A stretch of 64,000 nt of DNA from Mycobacterium sp. ST-F2 (GTDB lineage Bacteria; Actinomycetota; Actinomycetes; Mycobacteriales; Mycobacteriaceae): contig NZ_JMHT01000022.1 of assembly GCF_001905655.1 (NCBI RefSeq), positions 166,463 through 230,462 on the forward strand, in the 5' to 3' direction. The translations under genes and the position numbers were made by a program. Below are positions 1-8,250 of this stretch, one piece after another (position 1 is the first letter of the stretch; each line of letters opens with the position of its first letter). The notes below the pieces were generated by a model, which searched no databases, was not told where the DNA came from, and worked only from the letters and a program-made list of their open reading frames with translations.

Positions 1-894
1 CCAGGTGACGAACGGGCTCAAGGTGGCCGCGTCCAGGTGGACCTCGGTGTCGAATTCGGCACCCTCGTCAGTGCGCAACGCCGCCCAGGCCTCGACGGCC
101 GCGTCCCAGTCCGCACCCTTCGGTGCGTGCGGACGACCCTTGAGGAACTCGAACGTGGTCTCGTCGGGAGCCACCATGCCGGCGCGGGCGCCGGCTTCGA
201 TGCTCATGTTGCAGATCGTCATCCGGCCTTCCATCGACAGCGATTCGATGGCGCTGCCGCGGTATTCGATGACGTGGCCCTGGCCACCGCCGGTACCGAT
301 CTTGGCGATCACCGCGAGGATGATGTCCTTGGCACTGACGCCCGGCGGCAGCTCGCCGTCGACGTTGACCGCCATGGTCTTGAACGGCTTGAGCGGAAGT
401 GTCTGCGTGGCCAGCACATGTTCGACCTCGGACGTGCCGATGCCCATGGCGATGGCACCGAAGGCACCGTGCGTCGAGGTGTGGCTGTCACCGCACACCA
501 CCGTCATGCCCGGCTGCGTCAGGCCCAGCTGCGGACCGATGATGTGCACGATGCCCTGCTGTGCGTCACCCATCGGGTGCAGGCGGATGCCGAATTCCTC
601 GCAGTTGCGCCGCAGCGTCTCAACCTGGGTGCGCGACACCGGATCCGCGATGGGCTTGTCGATGTCGATGGTCGGGACGTTGTGGTCCTCGGTGGCGATG
701 GTGAGGTCCGGGCGATGCACGGGGCGGCCGGCCAGCCGCAGACCGTCGAACGCCTGCGGGCTGGTGACCTCGTGCACCAGATGCAGATCTATATAGATGA
801 GGTCGGGTTCGCGGGCCGCACCCTCACCGGTGCCCTCGACCACCACGTGGTCCGCCCAGACCTTCTCCGCCATGGTGCGTGGCTTGTTCGTCAT
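1..894 (-). CDS. leuC: 3-isopropylmalate dehydratase large subunit, 5' part (runs off the window)
   Basis: LeuC with LeuD isomerises 2-isopropylmalate to 3-isopropylmalate in cytoplasmic leucine synthesis, using a 4Fe-4S cluster. The reverse strand is open from the ATG at 894 to base 1, giving the first 298 residues of a protein that is usually about 470 residues long. Visible aconitase-family stretches are [16 protein letters not shown] near residue 38, ATEDHNVPT near 66, the cluster-region motif [15 protein letters not shown] near 133 and [20 protein letters not shown] near 196. The later cluster cysteines lie beyond the window. The track shows only shadow frames here because the gene has no stop inside the window. 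It is divergent from the IclR gene across a 71-base gap. The match to my memory of M. tuberculosis LeuC is nearly continuous, so the call is secure. Confidence 0.97.
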   Translation of the reverse strand, partial: MTNKPRTMAEKVWADHVVVEGTGEGAAREPDLIYIDLHLVHEVTSPQAFDGLRLAGRPVHRPDLTIATEDHNVPTIDIDKPIADPVSRTQVETLRRNCEEFGIRLHPMGDAQQGIVHIIGPQLGLTQPGMTVVCGDSHTSTHGAFGAIAMGIGTSEVEHVLATQTLPLKPFKTMAVNVDGELPPGVSAKDIILAVIAKIGTGGGQGHVIEYRGSAIESLSMEGRMTICNMSIEAGARAGMVAPDETTFEFLKGRPHAPKGADWDAAVEAWAALRTDEGAEFDTEVHLDAATLSPFVTW

Positions 895-934
895 GACTGT
901 GCAGTTCCTTCCGCGATACCGGAGCTGGTCTACC

Positions 935-959
935 GTCTCACAATGCGGGACGCTAGTAT
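935..959. promoter_or_regulatory. Divergent leuC / iclR control region: imperfect inverted repeat and a leaderless-type -10
   Basis: The imperfect inverted repeat GTCTCACAATGCGGGAC lies at 935-951 (5 of 7 arm positions pair) in the only gap between leuC and the IclR gene. A TANNNT-type -10 hexamer, TAGTAT, sits at 954-959 with 6 bases before the GTG at 966, the spacing expected for a leaderless mycobacterial transcript. IclR proteins of the NdgR/LtbR type are known to control leuCD in actinobacteria, so the repeat is a candidate binding site. This is inference from position and pattern. Confidence 0.45.
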
Positions 960-965
960 CTCCCT

Positions 966-1667
966 GTGAGACAGGATAGCGGCATCGGCGTCCTCGACAA
1001 AGCGGTGGGTGTGCTGCATTCAGTGGCCGAGTCACCGTGTGGCCTGGCCGAACTGTGCGCCCGCACCGGGCTGCCCCGGGCCACCGCCCACCGACTGGCC
1101 GCAGGCCTCGAGGTCCACCGACTTCTGGCCCGCGACAACGAAGGACGGTGGCGGCTGGGCCCGGCGCTGACCGAGTTGGCCGGCCAGGTCAACGACCCAC
1201 TGCTGAGTGCGGCCGGCGCGGTGCTCCCCCGCCTGCGGGAGATCACCGGCGAGAGCGTGCAGCTGTACCGCAGGGAAGGCATGGCGCGGGTCTGCGTCAT
1301 GGCGCTCGAACCGCCGTCCGGCCTGCGTGACACCGTGCCCGTCGGCACCCGGCTGCCGATGACCGCCGGATCGGGCGCGAAAGTACTCCTGGCGTACAGC
1401 GATCCCGCGACCCAGCAGGCGGTGCTGCCGACGGCGAAGTTCACCGACCGGGTGCTGGCCGAGGTCCGTCGGCGTGGCTGGGCACAGAGCGCCGCCGAGC
1501 GCGAGCCCGGTGTGGCCAGTGTCTCGGCACCGGTGCGGGACAACCGTGGTGCGGTGATCGCGGCGGTCTCGGTGTCGGGACCGATCGACCGGATGGGCCG
1601 CCGTCCCGGCGTCCGCTGGGCAACCGATCTGCTCGCCGCCGCCGAGGCGCTCACGCGGCGGTTGTGA
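966..1667 (+). CDS. IclR-family transcriptional regulator (NdgR/LtbR-like)
   Basis: The protein has 233 residues, short but normal for this family. Residues 6-65 form the N-terminal winged helix-turn-helix ([17 protein letters not shown], then [23 protein letters not shown] as the recognition unit). Residues 80-230 form the IclR effector-binding domain, with [18 protein letters not shown] typical of it. The divergent position next to leuC matches actinobacterial NdgR/LtbR regulators, which repress or tune leucine synthesis genes and respond to amino-acid state. The ligand cannot be read from sequence. The start is GTG at 966, preceded by TAGTAT at 954-959 and no Shine-Dalgarno site, so the mRNA may be leaderless. 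Family assignment is strong; the leuCD target is inferred from context. Confidence 0.9.
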   Translation: MRQDSGIGVLDKAVGVLHSVAESPCGLAELCARTGLPRATAHRLAAGLEVHRLLARDNEGRWRLGPALTELAGQVNDPLLSAAGAVLPRLREITGESVQLYRREGMARVCVMALEPPSGLRDTVPVGTRLPMTAGSGAKVLLAYSDPATQQAVLPTAKFTDRVLAEVRRRGWAQSAAEREPGVASVSAPVRDNRGAVIAAVSVSGPIDRMGRRPGVRWATDLLAAAEALTRRL

Positions 1668-1785
1668 CACCCGCCAGCAAACCTGGCAATCCGCTGTATA
1701 CGTCGACGCCGACGGTGCCGATCACCTAAATTCATAGGGGTCCGGGACGTGTCCGGAAAATGCAATCGGGGAAAGTGGGTTCAAC

Positions 1786-3099
1786 GTGTCACAGCCACCA
1801 CAGTGGCTGGCAACCGCACGGATGCTGCGCCGCACGGGCTTCGGTACCACCGGGGCCCAGGTGGACGCGGTGGCCAGCCAGAACTGGTCGACCTACCTCG
1901 ATGGCGTACTGAACCTCGATCCGAATGCCGACCCGGGCGCAAAGGCCACCCCCATCCCGCAATCGGTCATTCCGCAATACCCGACGCAGGGCATGTCCGC
2001 GGATCAGATTCACGCGTTCCAGGCGGACCTGCTGGCGAAGTTGCAAGAGTTGTCCGGATGGTGGCTGCGGCGGATGGCGGCAGTCAAAGAGCCCATCCAC
2101 GAGAAGCTGACCCTCTTGTGGCACAACCATTTTGCGACGTCGGCGGAGAAGGTCAATGCCGCCCATCTGATGGCCGTCCAGAACGAGAAACTGCGCACCC
2201 TGGCCCTCGGGGACTTTTATGCCCTGGCCTACGCCATGCTCTCCGACGGCGCGATGATGCACTGGCTCGACGGCGATTCCACCACTGCGAAGAACCCGAA
2301 CGAGAACCTGTCCCGCGAATTCATGGAGCTGTTCTGCCTCGGCCACGGCAACGGCTACACCGAGAATGACGTGCGCGAGGGTGCCCGGGCACTCACCGGC
2401 CGCCGCGTCGAACATGACGGCATCACCCGCCTCTATCCCCAGTTTCGCGACGACACCACCAAGACGGTGCTGGGTGTCACCGGCGATATCAATGACACCG
2501 AGTTCTGCGACATCGTGCTCAGCCAGCCGGCATCGGCCAAGTTCATCTCCGGAATGCTGTGGCGCGAGCTGGCTTCCGACCAACCCGCCTCCCCCGAGAC
2601 GCTCGACCGACTGGTCGCGGCCTACGGCCCACAGCGCGATCTCAAAGCGCTGACGAAGGCGGTCATCCTCGATCCCGAATTCACCAAGGCCGCCGGGACC
2701 ACCGTCAGCACTCCGGTCGAATGGCTGGTCGGCATCATCCGCTCGTTGGCGGTGCCACTCGACGATCCGCGCGTGCTGGCTGAACTCGACGTTGTCCTGA
2801 GCGTCATGGGCCAGCGCCCGTTCTATCCGCCCGATGTCGGCGGCTGGCCCCGGGGCCAGCTCTGGCTGTCGACAAACAGTGCGGCAGCACGGGTTTGGGC
2901 CGCCAATCGGCTGCTCAACCTTGCCGACATCAGCGCCGTGGAGAACATGCCGTCCAGCGACCGAATCGACGGGGTCGGCTACGTGCTCGGCATCGGCAGC
3001 TGGTCCGATCGATCCGCAGCGGCACTCAAACCGTTGCTCGGCGATCCGCACAAGTTGGTGGCAGCGGCCGTCATCACTCCCGAATATGTGACGTCGTAA
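1786..3099 (+). CDS. DUF1800 family protein
   Basis: This 437-residue protein shows the DUF1800 signature: an N-terminal segment ARMLRRTGFGTTGAQVDAV, then LLWHNHFATSAEKV near residue 110, NPNENLSREFMELFCLGHG near 170 and YTENDVREGARALTGRR near 190, with RPFYPPDVGGWPRG near 345. The biochemical role of the family is unknown. Its genes are usually paired with a DUF1501 gene, as here, where DUF1501 begins 18 bases downstream. No signal peptide is evident in this subunit. The start is GTG at 1786, chosen because the family homology begins within about ten residues of it; the upstream purine run is only a weak ribosome-binding site. Confidence 0.85.
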   Translation: MSQPPQWLATARMLRRTGFGTTGAQVDAVASQNWSTYLDGVLNLDPNADPGAKATPIPQSVIPQYPTQGMSADQIHAFQADLLAKLQELSGWWLRRMAAVKEPIHEKLTLLWHNHFATSAEKVNAAHLMAVQNEKLRTLALGDFYALAYAMLSDGAMMHWLDGDSTTAKNPNENLSREFMELFCLGHGNGYTENDVREGARALTGRRVEHDGITRLYPQFRDDTTKTVLGVTGDINDTEFCDIVLSQPASAKFISGMLWRELASDQPASPETLDRLVAAYGPQRDLKALTKAVILDPEFTKAAGTTVSTPVEWLVGIIRSLAVPLDDPRVLAELDVVLSVMGQRPFYPPDVGGWPRGQLWLSTNSAAARVWAANRLLNLADISAVENMPSSDRIDGVGYVLGIGSWSDRSAAALKPLLGDPHKLVAAAVITPEYVTS

Positions 3100-3117
3100 G
3101 GAGATCGCGGAGATCCC

Positions 3118-4332
3118 ATGGCCGAATTCAATCGCCGCAAGTTTCTGATCGCCAGCGCCGGGGTGGGTGCCGCCGGACTGCTCGGTGGCGTCGCCGCGGT
3201 GACCCTGCCCGATCTGCTCAACGAAGCACAGGACCGCCCGCTGGCGAAGAACAGCGGAATCCTGGTGATCGTCACGCTCTACGGCGGGAACGACGGCCTC
3301 AGCACCGTCATCCCCTACGCGGACAACGCCTACCACGACCTGCGCCCCGATCTCGCCTACAAACCGGAAGAGGTACTGCGGCTCGATTCGGCCTACGGGC
3401 TGAACCCGGCGTTGACCGGGATGTCAGAGCTGTGGCAGAGCAAGAAACTCGCCATCGTGCGCGGCGTCGGCTATCCGAAGCAGGACCGTAGCCACTTCCG
3501 CTCCATGGACATCTGGCAGACCGCCAATCCCGTCGAAGCGGTGACCAGCGGCTGGATCGGACGCTGGTTGGACACCACGGGCGACGACCCGATCCGGGCG
3601 GTCAACATCGGCACCGTGCTGCCACCGCTGGCCGTCGGGGAAAAGCACGTCGCCGCATCGCTTTCCGACTTCGTCCCGGCCATCCCCGATGACGTCGCGA
3701 AGACGTTGGCGGCGCTCAGCGCCGGCGACCCGCACGACACCTTGGCGATGGGACAGGTGTGCCAGTCGTACAAGGACACGCAGGCCACCAATTCCCGCTT
3801 CGACCCGGTGCTCAAAGGACGCCCGCAGACCGACAGCGAGGCCGCGAACCAGCTGGCCAGCGATCTCGATCTGGTCGCCGGCTGTATCAGGGCGGGCGTT
3901 CCGACTCAGGTGTACATGACGCATCTGCTCGGGTTCGACACCCACGCCGATGAGATGGCCCCTCAGCGGGCGTTGCTCAAGACTCTCGACGACGCGCTGA
4001 CGCCCTTCTTCCACAAGCTCCAGGGCTCACCGTACGGACGGAACGTCGTCGTCCTGATGTACTCCGAATTCGGGCGGCGGGTCGCCGCCAACGCCTCACA
4101 GGGCACCGACCACGGCACCTCGGGTCCGGTGTTCATCGCGGGCACCCGTGTCAAGGGCGGCTTCTATGGTGACGAGCCGAGCCTGACCGACCTCACCGAC
4201 GGCGATCTGAAGACGACCGTCGACTTCCGTGACGTTTATCACGAACTGCTCGCCCACACCCTCGGCGCGGATCCTGAGCCGTCGGTCGGCAAGGGACGGC
4301 GGGACATCGGATTCTTCGCCGGCGGTAAGTAG
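3118..4332 (+). CDS. DUF1501 family protein with Tat signal
   Basis: This 404-residue protein begins with a twin-arginine signal (NRRKFLIASAGVGAAGLLGG), so it is probably exported folded through Tat. The body is the DUF1501 domain, a relative of the alkaline phosphatase/sulfatase fold: LVIVTLYGGNDGLSTVIPY near residue 50, DRSHFRSMDIWQTA near 123, GFDTHADEM near 272 and YSEFGRRVAANASQGTDHGT near 312. The Asp/His-rich motifs suggest metal binding, but no substrate is established for the family. It follows the DUF1800 gene by 18 bases with a good AAGGAGAT ribosome-binding site upstream, so the two are almost certainly one operon. A strong hairpin follows the stop. Confidence 0.88.
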   Translation: MAEFNRRKFLIASAGVGAAGLLGGVAAVTLPDLLNEAQDRPLAKNSGILVIVTLYGGNDGLSTVIPYADNAYHDLRPDLAYKPEEVLRLDSAYGLNPALTGMSELWQSKKLAIVRGVGYPKQDRSHFRSMDIWQTANPVEAVTSGWIGRWLDTTGDDPIRAVNIGTVLPPLAVGEKHVAASLSDFVPAIPDDVAKTLAALSAGDPHDTLAMGQVCQSYKDTQATNSRFDPVLKGRPQTDSEAANQLASDLDLVAGCIRAGVPTQVYMTHLLGFDTHADEMAPQRALLKTLDDALTPFFHKLQGSPYGRNVVVLMYSEFGRRVAANASQGTDHGTSGPVFIAGTRVKGGFYGDEPSLTDLTDGDLKTTVDFRDVYHELLAHTLGADPEPSVGKGRRDIGFFAGGK

Positions 4333-4346
4333 ACCGGGAAAAGACA

Positions 4347-4378
4347 GAACGCCGGACCTGTTGTCAGGTCCGGCGTTC
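4347..4378. terminator. Perfect 14-bp hairpin, likely bidirectional terminator
   Basis: GAACGCCGGACCTG (4347-4360) and its exact reverse complement (4365-4378) flank a TTGT loop. It lies between the stop of the DUF1501 gene and the 3' end of tRNA-Glu on the other strand, so it can serve both convergent units. A U-tract is poor, as is common in mycobacteria. Confidence 0.75.
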
Positions 4379-4383
4379 GTACG

Positions 4384-4456
4384 TACCCCCGATGGGATTC
4401 GAACCCACGCTACCGCCGTGAGAGGGCGGCGTCCTAGGCCGCTAGACGACGGGGGC
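4384..4456 (-). tRNA. tRNA-Glu (anticodon CTC)
   Basis: On the minus strand the 73-base cloverleaf starts GCCCCCG and closes with CGGGGGT plus discriminator A. The anticodon arm is CCGCC-CTCTCAC-GGCGG, giving anticodon CTC (Glu, codon GAG). The T arm carries GTTCGAATC. CCA is not encoded. It lies downstream of tRNA-Gln and gltX on the same strand. Confidence 0.96.
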
Positions 4457-4516
4457 TAGAACTTCCGAGGCGATAGCTTAGCTCAGTTGTGCTGGCTGAC
4501 CTAATCGCTCCGGCAG

Positions 4517-4588
4517 CTGGGGTACCAGGACTCGAACCTAGAATGGCTGAACCAGAATCAGCTGTGTTGCCAATTACACCATACCCCA
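4517..4588 (-). tRNA. tRNA-Gln (anticodon CTG)
   Basis: On the minus strand the 72-base cloverleaf starts TGGGGTA and closes with TACCCCA plus discriminator G. The anticodon arm is GCTGA-TTCTGGT-TCAGC, giving anticodon CTG (Gln, codon CAG). The T arm has GGTTCGAGTCC. It is followed 60 bases later by tRNA-Glu. In an organism that uses GatCAB this tRNA is first charged with glutamate by GltX, whose gene lies immediately upstream. Confidence 0.96.
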
Positions 4589-4716
4589 CTTGATGCCCAT
4601 CACCGCAGGTCAGGGGCATCTTCGGACCGAAAACCTCAGCGGATGTTCGCCGCTTTCTGCTTTCCGGGCCGACGAGCAGACTACCAAACAGTTGGCCTTG
4701 TCTTTAAATCGCCCGC

Positions 4717-6174
4717 TCACAGCCCGTTTCGGGCCGCTTGCAACCGCGCCAGACTGCGGTCACGTCCGAGCAGTTCCATCGATTCGAACAGCGGCGGGCT
4801 GACGGTCGCGCCGGTCACCGCCACCCGGATGGGACCGAACGCCTTGCGCGGCTTGAGTTCCAGGCCGTCGAGCAGCGACGCTTTGAGCGCGGCCTCGATG
4901 TGGGCGGTGTTCCACTCACCGACGCCCGCCAAGGCGCTCAGCGTGGCGTCCAGGACCTCGGCAGCCTCGGGCTTGAGTTCCTTCGCCGCCGACTTCTCGT
5001 CGATCACGTAGGCGTCGTCGTTGAAGAACTTCACCAGGTCCCACGCGTCGCCGAGGACGACGATGCGGGTCTGGATCAACTCGGCCGCCGCGGCGAAACC
5101 CTTGGCGTCCAATGTGGTGTCGTGGCCATGCTGCTTCAGGAACGCGTCCAGTCGTTTCGCGAAGTCCTCCGGAGCCAGCCGGCGGATGTGCTCGGCGTTG
5201 ATGGCGTCGGCCTTCTTCTGGTCGAACCGCGCCGGGTTCGAGTTGACGTTGGCCACGTCGAAGGCCGCCACCATCTCGTCGAGGCTGAAGAGGTCGTTGT
5301 CGTCGGCGATGCCCCAGCCCAGCAACGCCAGGTAGTTCAGCAGGCCCTCGGGGATGAATCCGCGGTCGCGGTGCAGGAACAGGTTGGACTGCGGGTCGCG
5401 CTTGGACAGCTTCTTGTTGCCGTCACCGAGAACGCTTGGCAGGTGGGCGAATTGCGGGACCGCGTCGGCGACACCGATCCGGATCAGCGCCTGGTACAGC
5501 GCGATCTGCCGCGGCGTCGACGGCAGCAGATCCTCGCCGCGCAGCACATGGGTGATCTTCATCAGCGCGTCGTCGACCGGATTGACCAAGGTGTACAACG
5601 GCTCTCCGCTCGCGCGCGTGATCGCGAAGTCCGGAACCACGCCGGCGGCGAAGGTCGTCTCGCCGCGCACCAGGTCAACCCAGGTGATGTCCGCGTCGGG
5701 CATCTTGAGGCGCAGCACGGGCTTTCGGCCTTCGGCCTCGAACGCGGCCTTCTGCTCCGGGGTGAGGTCACGGTCGTAGTTGTCGTAGCCCAGCTTGGGG
5801 TTACGACCCGCCGCGAGGTGCCGGGCCTCCACCTCCTCCGGCGTCGAGTACGCCTCGTAAACCTCGCCCGCGGCAAGCAGTTTCGCGATCACGTCGCGGT
5901 AGAGGTCGCCGCGCTGCGACTGCCGGTACGGCTCGTAGGGTCCGCCGACCTCGGGGCCCTCGTCCCAGTTCAGCCCGAGCCAGCGCAGGGCGTCGAGGAT
6001 CGCGTTGTAGCTCTCCTCGCTGTCGCGCGCGGCATCGGTGTCCTCGATGCGGAAGACGAAGTCGCCACCGGTGTGTCGCGCGTACGCCCAGTTGAAGAGC
6101 GCGGTGCGGACCAGGCCGACGTGCGGCGTGCCGGTCGGCGACGGGCAGAAGCGAACCCTGACAGGTGTGGTCAC
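4717..6174 (-). CDS. gltX: Glutamyl-tRNA synthetase (class I, probably non-discriminating)
   Basis: GltX attaches glutamate to tRNA-Glu and, in organisms lacking GlnRS, also to tRNA-Gln. The protein has 485 residues. The class I signature appears as [20 protein letters not shown] near residues 8-27, FRIEDTD follows near 40, and the KMSKS-type loop is KKLSKRD near residue 255. The C-terminal half is the anticodon-binding domain. I chose the GTG at 6174 because the family begins directly at [11 protein letters not shown]; the longer frame to 6222 adds 16 unconserved residues. It starts one base after the stop of the fumarylacetoacetate-hydrolase gene, so the two are co-transcribed. tRNA-Gln and tRNA-Glu lie downstream on the same strand. 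Confidence 0.97.
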   Translation of the reverse strand: MTTPVRVRFCPSPTGTPHVGLVRTALFNWAYARHTGGDFVFRIEDTDAARDSEESYNAILDALRWLGLNWDEGPEVGGPYEPYRQSQRGDLYRDVIAKLLAAGEVYEAYSTPEEVEARHLAAGRNPKLGYDNYDRDLTPEQKAAFEAEGRKPVLRLKMPDADITWVDLVRGETTFAAGVVPDFAITRASGEPLYTLVNPVDDALMKITHVLRGEDLLPSTPRQIALYQALIRIGVADAVPQFAHLPSVLGDGNKKLSKRDPQSNLFLHRDRGFIPEGLLNYLALLGWGIADDNDLFSLDEMVAAFDVANVNSNPARFDQKKADAINAEHIRRLAPEDFAKRLDAFLKQHGHDTTLDAKGFAAAAELIQTRIVVLGDAWDLVKFFNDDAYVIDEKSAAKELKPEAAEVLDATLSALAGVGEWNTAHIEAALKASLLDGLELKPRKAFGPIRVAVTGATVSPPLFESMELLGRDRSLARLQAARNGL

Positions 6175-6175
6175 G

Positions 6176-6958
6176 TTATTTCCCTTTACGCACAACAGGA
6201 TTGGAGAGGGTGCCGATACCATCGACGGTGATGCTGACGGTGTCGCCGTCCTCGATGGGGCCGACGCCCTCGGGGGTTCCGGTGAGGATGATGTCGCCGG
6301 GAAGCAGCGTCATGACGGCCGAGACCCATTCGATGATGGCGCCGACGTCGTGCAGCAGCAGCGCGGTGTTGCTGTCCTGCCGCTTCTCGCCGTTCACCTC
6401 GGTGCGGATGTCCAGATCGGCCGGGTCCACCGCGGTCTCGATCCACGGGCCGACCGGGCAGAACGTGTCGTGCCCCTTGGCCCGCATCCACTGGCCGTCC
6501 TTCTTCTGCTGATCACGTGCCGAGACGTCGTTGGCGATCGTGTAGCCGAGGATGTAGTCCTTGGCCTTGGCGGCCGGGATGTCCTTGCCCGGACGTTCGA
6601 TGACCACCGCCAGCTCGCCCTCGTGGTGCACCGGGTTGGCGTCTGCGGGCAACTGGATCGGGATGTTCGGCCCGATGATCGCGGTGTTGGGCTTGAGGAA
6701 GATCACCGGATCCTCGGGCGGCTCGCTACCCATCTCACGGGCGTGCGCCGCGTAGTTCTTGCCCATGCAGATCACCTTGCTGGCCAGGATCGGCGCCAAC
6801 AGCCGGACGTCGGCCAGCGGCCAGGAGCGTCCGGTGAAGGTGGGGTTGCGGGACAGGTACTGCTCAGCGATTTCTTTGCAGACCGCATCGGAGTTCGGGT
6901 CGCCCTCGATCACCACAAAAGCGACGCCGTCTGGACTGGCAATTCGACCTAGGCGCAT
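6176..6958 (-). CDS. Fumarylacetoacetate hydrolase family protein
   Basis: This 260-residue protein belongs to the FAH superfamily, metal-dependent enzymes that hydrolyse, isomerise or decarboxylate beta-keto acids. The C-terminal catalytic domain shows [14 protein letters not shown] near residue 63, [13 protein letters not shown] near 85, [11 protein letters not shown] near 110, NDVSARDQQ near 143 and [15 protein letters not shown] near 219. The acidic metal ligands E112 and E114 (within [11 protein letters not shown]) and a downstream Asp are in the expected places. M. tuberculosis has an orthologous-looking gene directly upstream of gltX, often named a 2-hydroxyhepta-2,4-diene-1,7-dioate isomerase; the true substrate is not established. 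It is the first gene of a unit with gltX. Confidence 0.88.
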   Translation of the reverse strand: MRLGRIASPDGVAFVVIEGDPNSDAVCKEIAEQYLSRNPTFTGRSWPLADVRLLAPILASKVICMGKNYAAHAREMGSEPPEDPVIFLKPNTAIIGPNIPIQLPADANPVHHEGELAVVIERPGKDIPAAKAKDYILGYTIANDVSARDQQKKDGQWMRAKGHDTFCPVGPWIETAVDPADLDIRTEVNGEKRQDSNTALLLHDVGAIIEWVSAVMTLLPGDIILTGTPEGVGPIEDGDTVSITVDGIGTLSNPVVRKGK

Positions 6959-6984
6959 CCGCCCAGCCTAGTGAGGCCCGCTGG

Positions 6985-8175
6985 TCAGCCCGCGAACTGG
7001 GCTTGAAGGAACGGGGTGGAGTCGGCCATCGAGGTCAGCACAGTGCTGGAGTGGTCGTCTTCGGGGTAGACGTAGAGCGCCACGTCCTGGCCGTTGGCCT
7101 TGAGCTGATCGGCGAACTTCAGGGTCGACGACGGCGGCACGTCACGGTCCTTCAGGCCGACGCCGAGGAAGATCGGCCGGTCGTAGCCGGTGACCGGCGT
7201 GCCCATGAAGTCGGCCAGCGCGCCGCGCATGCCCGGTAGCGATGCCAGTGGGGCGGAGAAGAACTGTGGCGGCGTGAGGCCGGCCACCGCCGCGCTCAGT
7301 GGTGCGGTGCACAGGGTCTCGGCCTGGTTCGCCGCGGTCAGGCCGGCAGGCGTGAGCACGCTGTTGACGTCCGGGCGGAGCTCCCGGAAGCCGGCGAGGA
7401 TGTAGGCCGTGTAGGCCGACGCGATGGGACCCAACCCGGGCGGCAGCACCATGTCAGGGCCTGCCGTGATGATGACGTCGTCGATGTTCGCCGGGGTGCC
7501 GGTCGCCACGACGCCGCGGTAGTCGAGGCCGCTCCCCTTGCTGAATTCGGTGGCCCACCGCGCGCTCGCGACGGCCGCCGCGCCACCCTGCGACTGCCCG
7601 ACCAGAGCCCACTTCGGCGACAGCGGCAGGTTCATGTGATGCGCGGCGATCACCGAATCGATGATGGCGTGCGCGGTGGCGACGCTGTTGAGGTAGCTCA
7701 TCAGACCCGGGGTGCCCAGACCCGTGTAGTCGGAACCGACGACGACGTAACCCTCACTCAGCCAGTGGCTCAGATATTCGTTGTCGCGTGCGCTGCGCGG
7801 CTGCGCCGAGGGCGTGCAGTCGTCGCCCAGGCCGACGGTGCCGTGCGCCCAGGCGATGACGGGCCAGCCGCCCGGCGGGGCCTCGCCGGGCGGCACGAAC
7901 ACCACGCCGGTGCTGACCGCCGGCGAATTGTGTTGGTCGGTGGTCGAATACAGGATTCGGTAGGCGCGGGCCGCACCGGCGACCGACAGCTCGGGGTTCA
8001 GCGGGACGGTCCGGATGAGCCCGCCCGGCGGCGGCACCCGGTCCGCGAATGCCCGGGCGTCCAGACCCGACCAGTTCGGCGCAGCTGCCGATGCCGTGGG
8101 TATCGGTGCCGCCACCAGCATCAGGCCGGCCACCAAGGCCGCCGTCAAACGTGAGAAGTACGCGCGCTGAGCCAT
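6985..8175 (-). CDS. Secreted lipase (LIP family, alpha/beta hydrolase)
   Basis: The protein has 396 residues from the ATG at 8175. Residues 1-31 form a Sec signal peptide (RLTAALVAGLMLVAAPIPTA, cleavage near ASA-AA). The mature part resembles the secretory lipase family: HGTVGLGDDCTPS (oxyanion region), the nucleophile elbow GQSQGG with the catalytic serine, GVGLKDRDVPPSS carrying the acid, and PEDDHSS carrying the histidine. The likely role is hydrolysis of external acyl esters. The upstream frame to 8244 adds unconserved residues and crosses the TTGAGAA palindrome, so I rejected it. It is divergent from an MFS gene across a 75-base control region. Confidence 0.85.
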   Translation of the reverse strand: MAQRAYFSRLTAALVAGLMLVAAPIPTASAAAPNWSGLDARAFADRVPPPGGLIRTVPLNPELSVAGAARAYRILYSTTDQHNSPAVSTGVVFVPPGEAPPGGWPVIAWAHGTVGLGDDCTPSAQPRSARDNEYLSHWLSEGYVVVGSDYTGLGTPGLMSYLNSVATAHAIIDSVIAAHHMNLPLSPKWALVGQSQGGAAAVASARWATEFSKGSGLDYRGVVATGTPANIDDVIITAGPDMVLPPGLGPIASAYTAYILAGFRELRPDVNSVLTPAGLTAANQAETLCTAPLSAAVAGLTPPQFFSAPLASLPGMRGALADFMGTPVTGYDRPIFLGVGLKDRDVPPSSTLKFADQLKANGQDVALYVYPEDDHSSTVLTSMADSTPFLQAQFAG

Positions 8176-8192
8176 GTTGCCGACCCTAGTTG

Positions 8193-8230
8193 TTCTCAAA
8201 TATTGAGAAACAGATTCATATCTTGAGAAC
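8193..8230. promoter_or_regulatory. TTGAGAA operator-like palindrome plus third half-site
   Basis: A 17-base palindrome TTCTCAAATATTGAGAA (8193-8209) lies between the divergent lipase and MFS genes, and a third copy of the half-site, TTGAGAAC, lies at 8223-8230. All three share TTGAGAA. This looks like a regulator binding region acting on both genes. No regulator gene is adjacent, so the factor is unknown. Confidence 0.55.
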
Positions 8231-8250
8231 CGTGATGGCACCATGAAGCC

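Noticed and set aside
37..969. Long plus-strand open frames over the leuC region (263 and 310 residues)
   Set aside because: They are shadows of leuC on the other strand; the residues are Arg/Gly/Ala-rich and unlike any family, whereas the minus strand gives a continuous LeuC.
1789..3336. 515-residue minus-strand open frame over DUF1800/DUF1501
   Set aside because: High-GC antisense artefact; the plus strand carries both family signatures.
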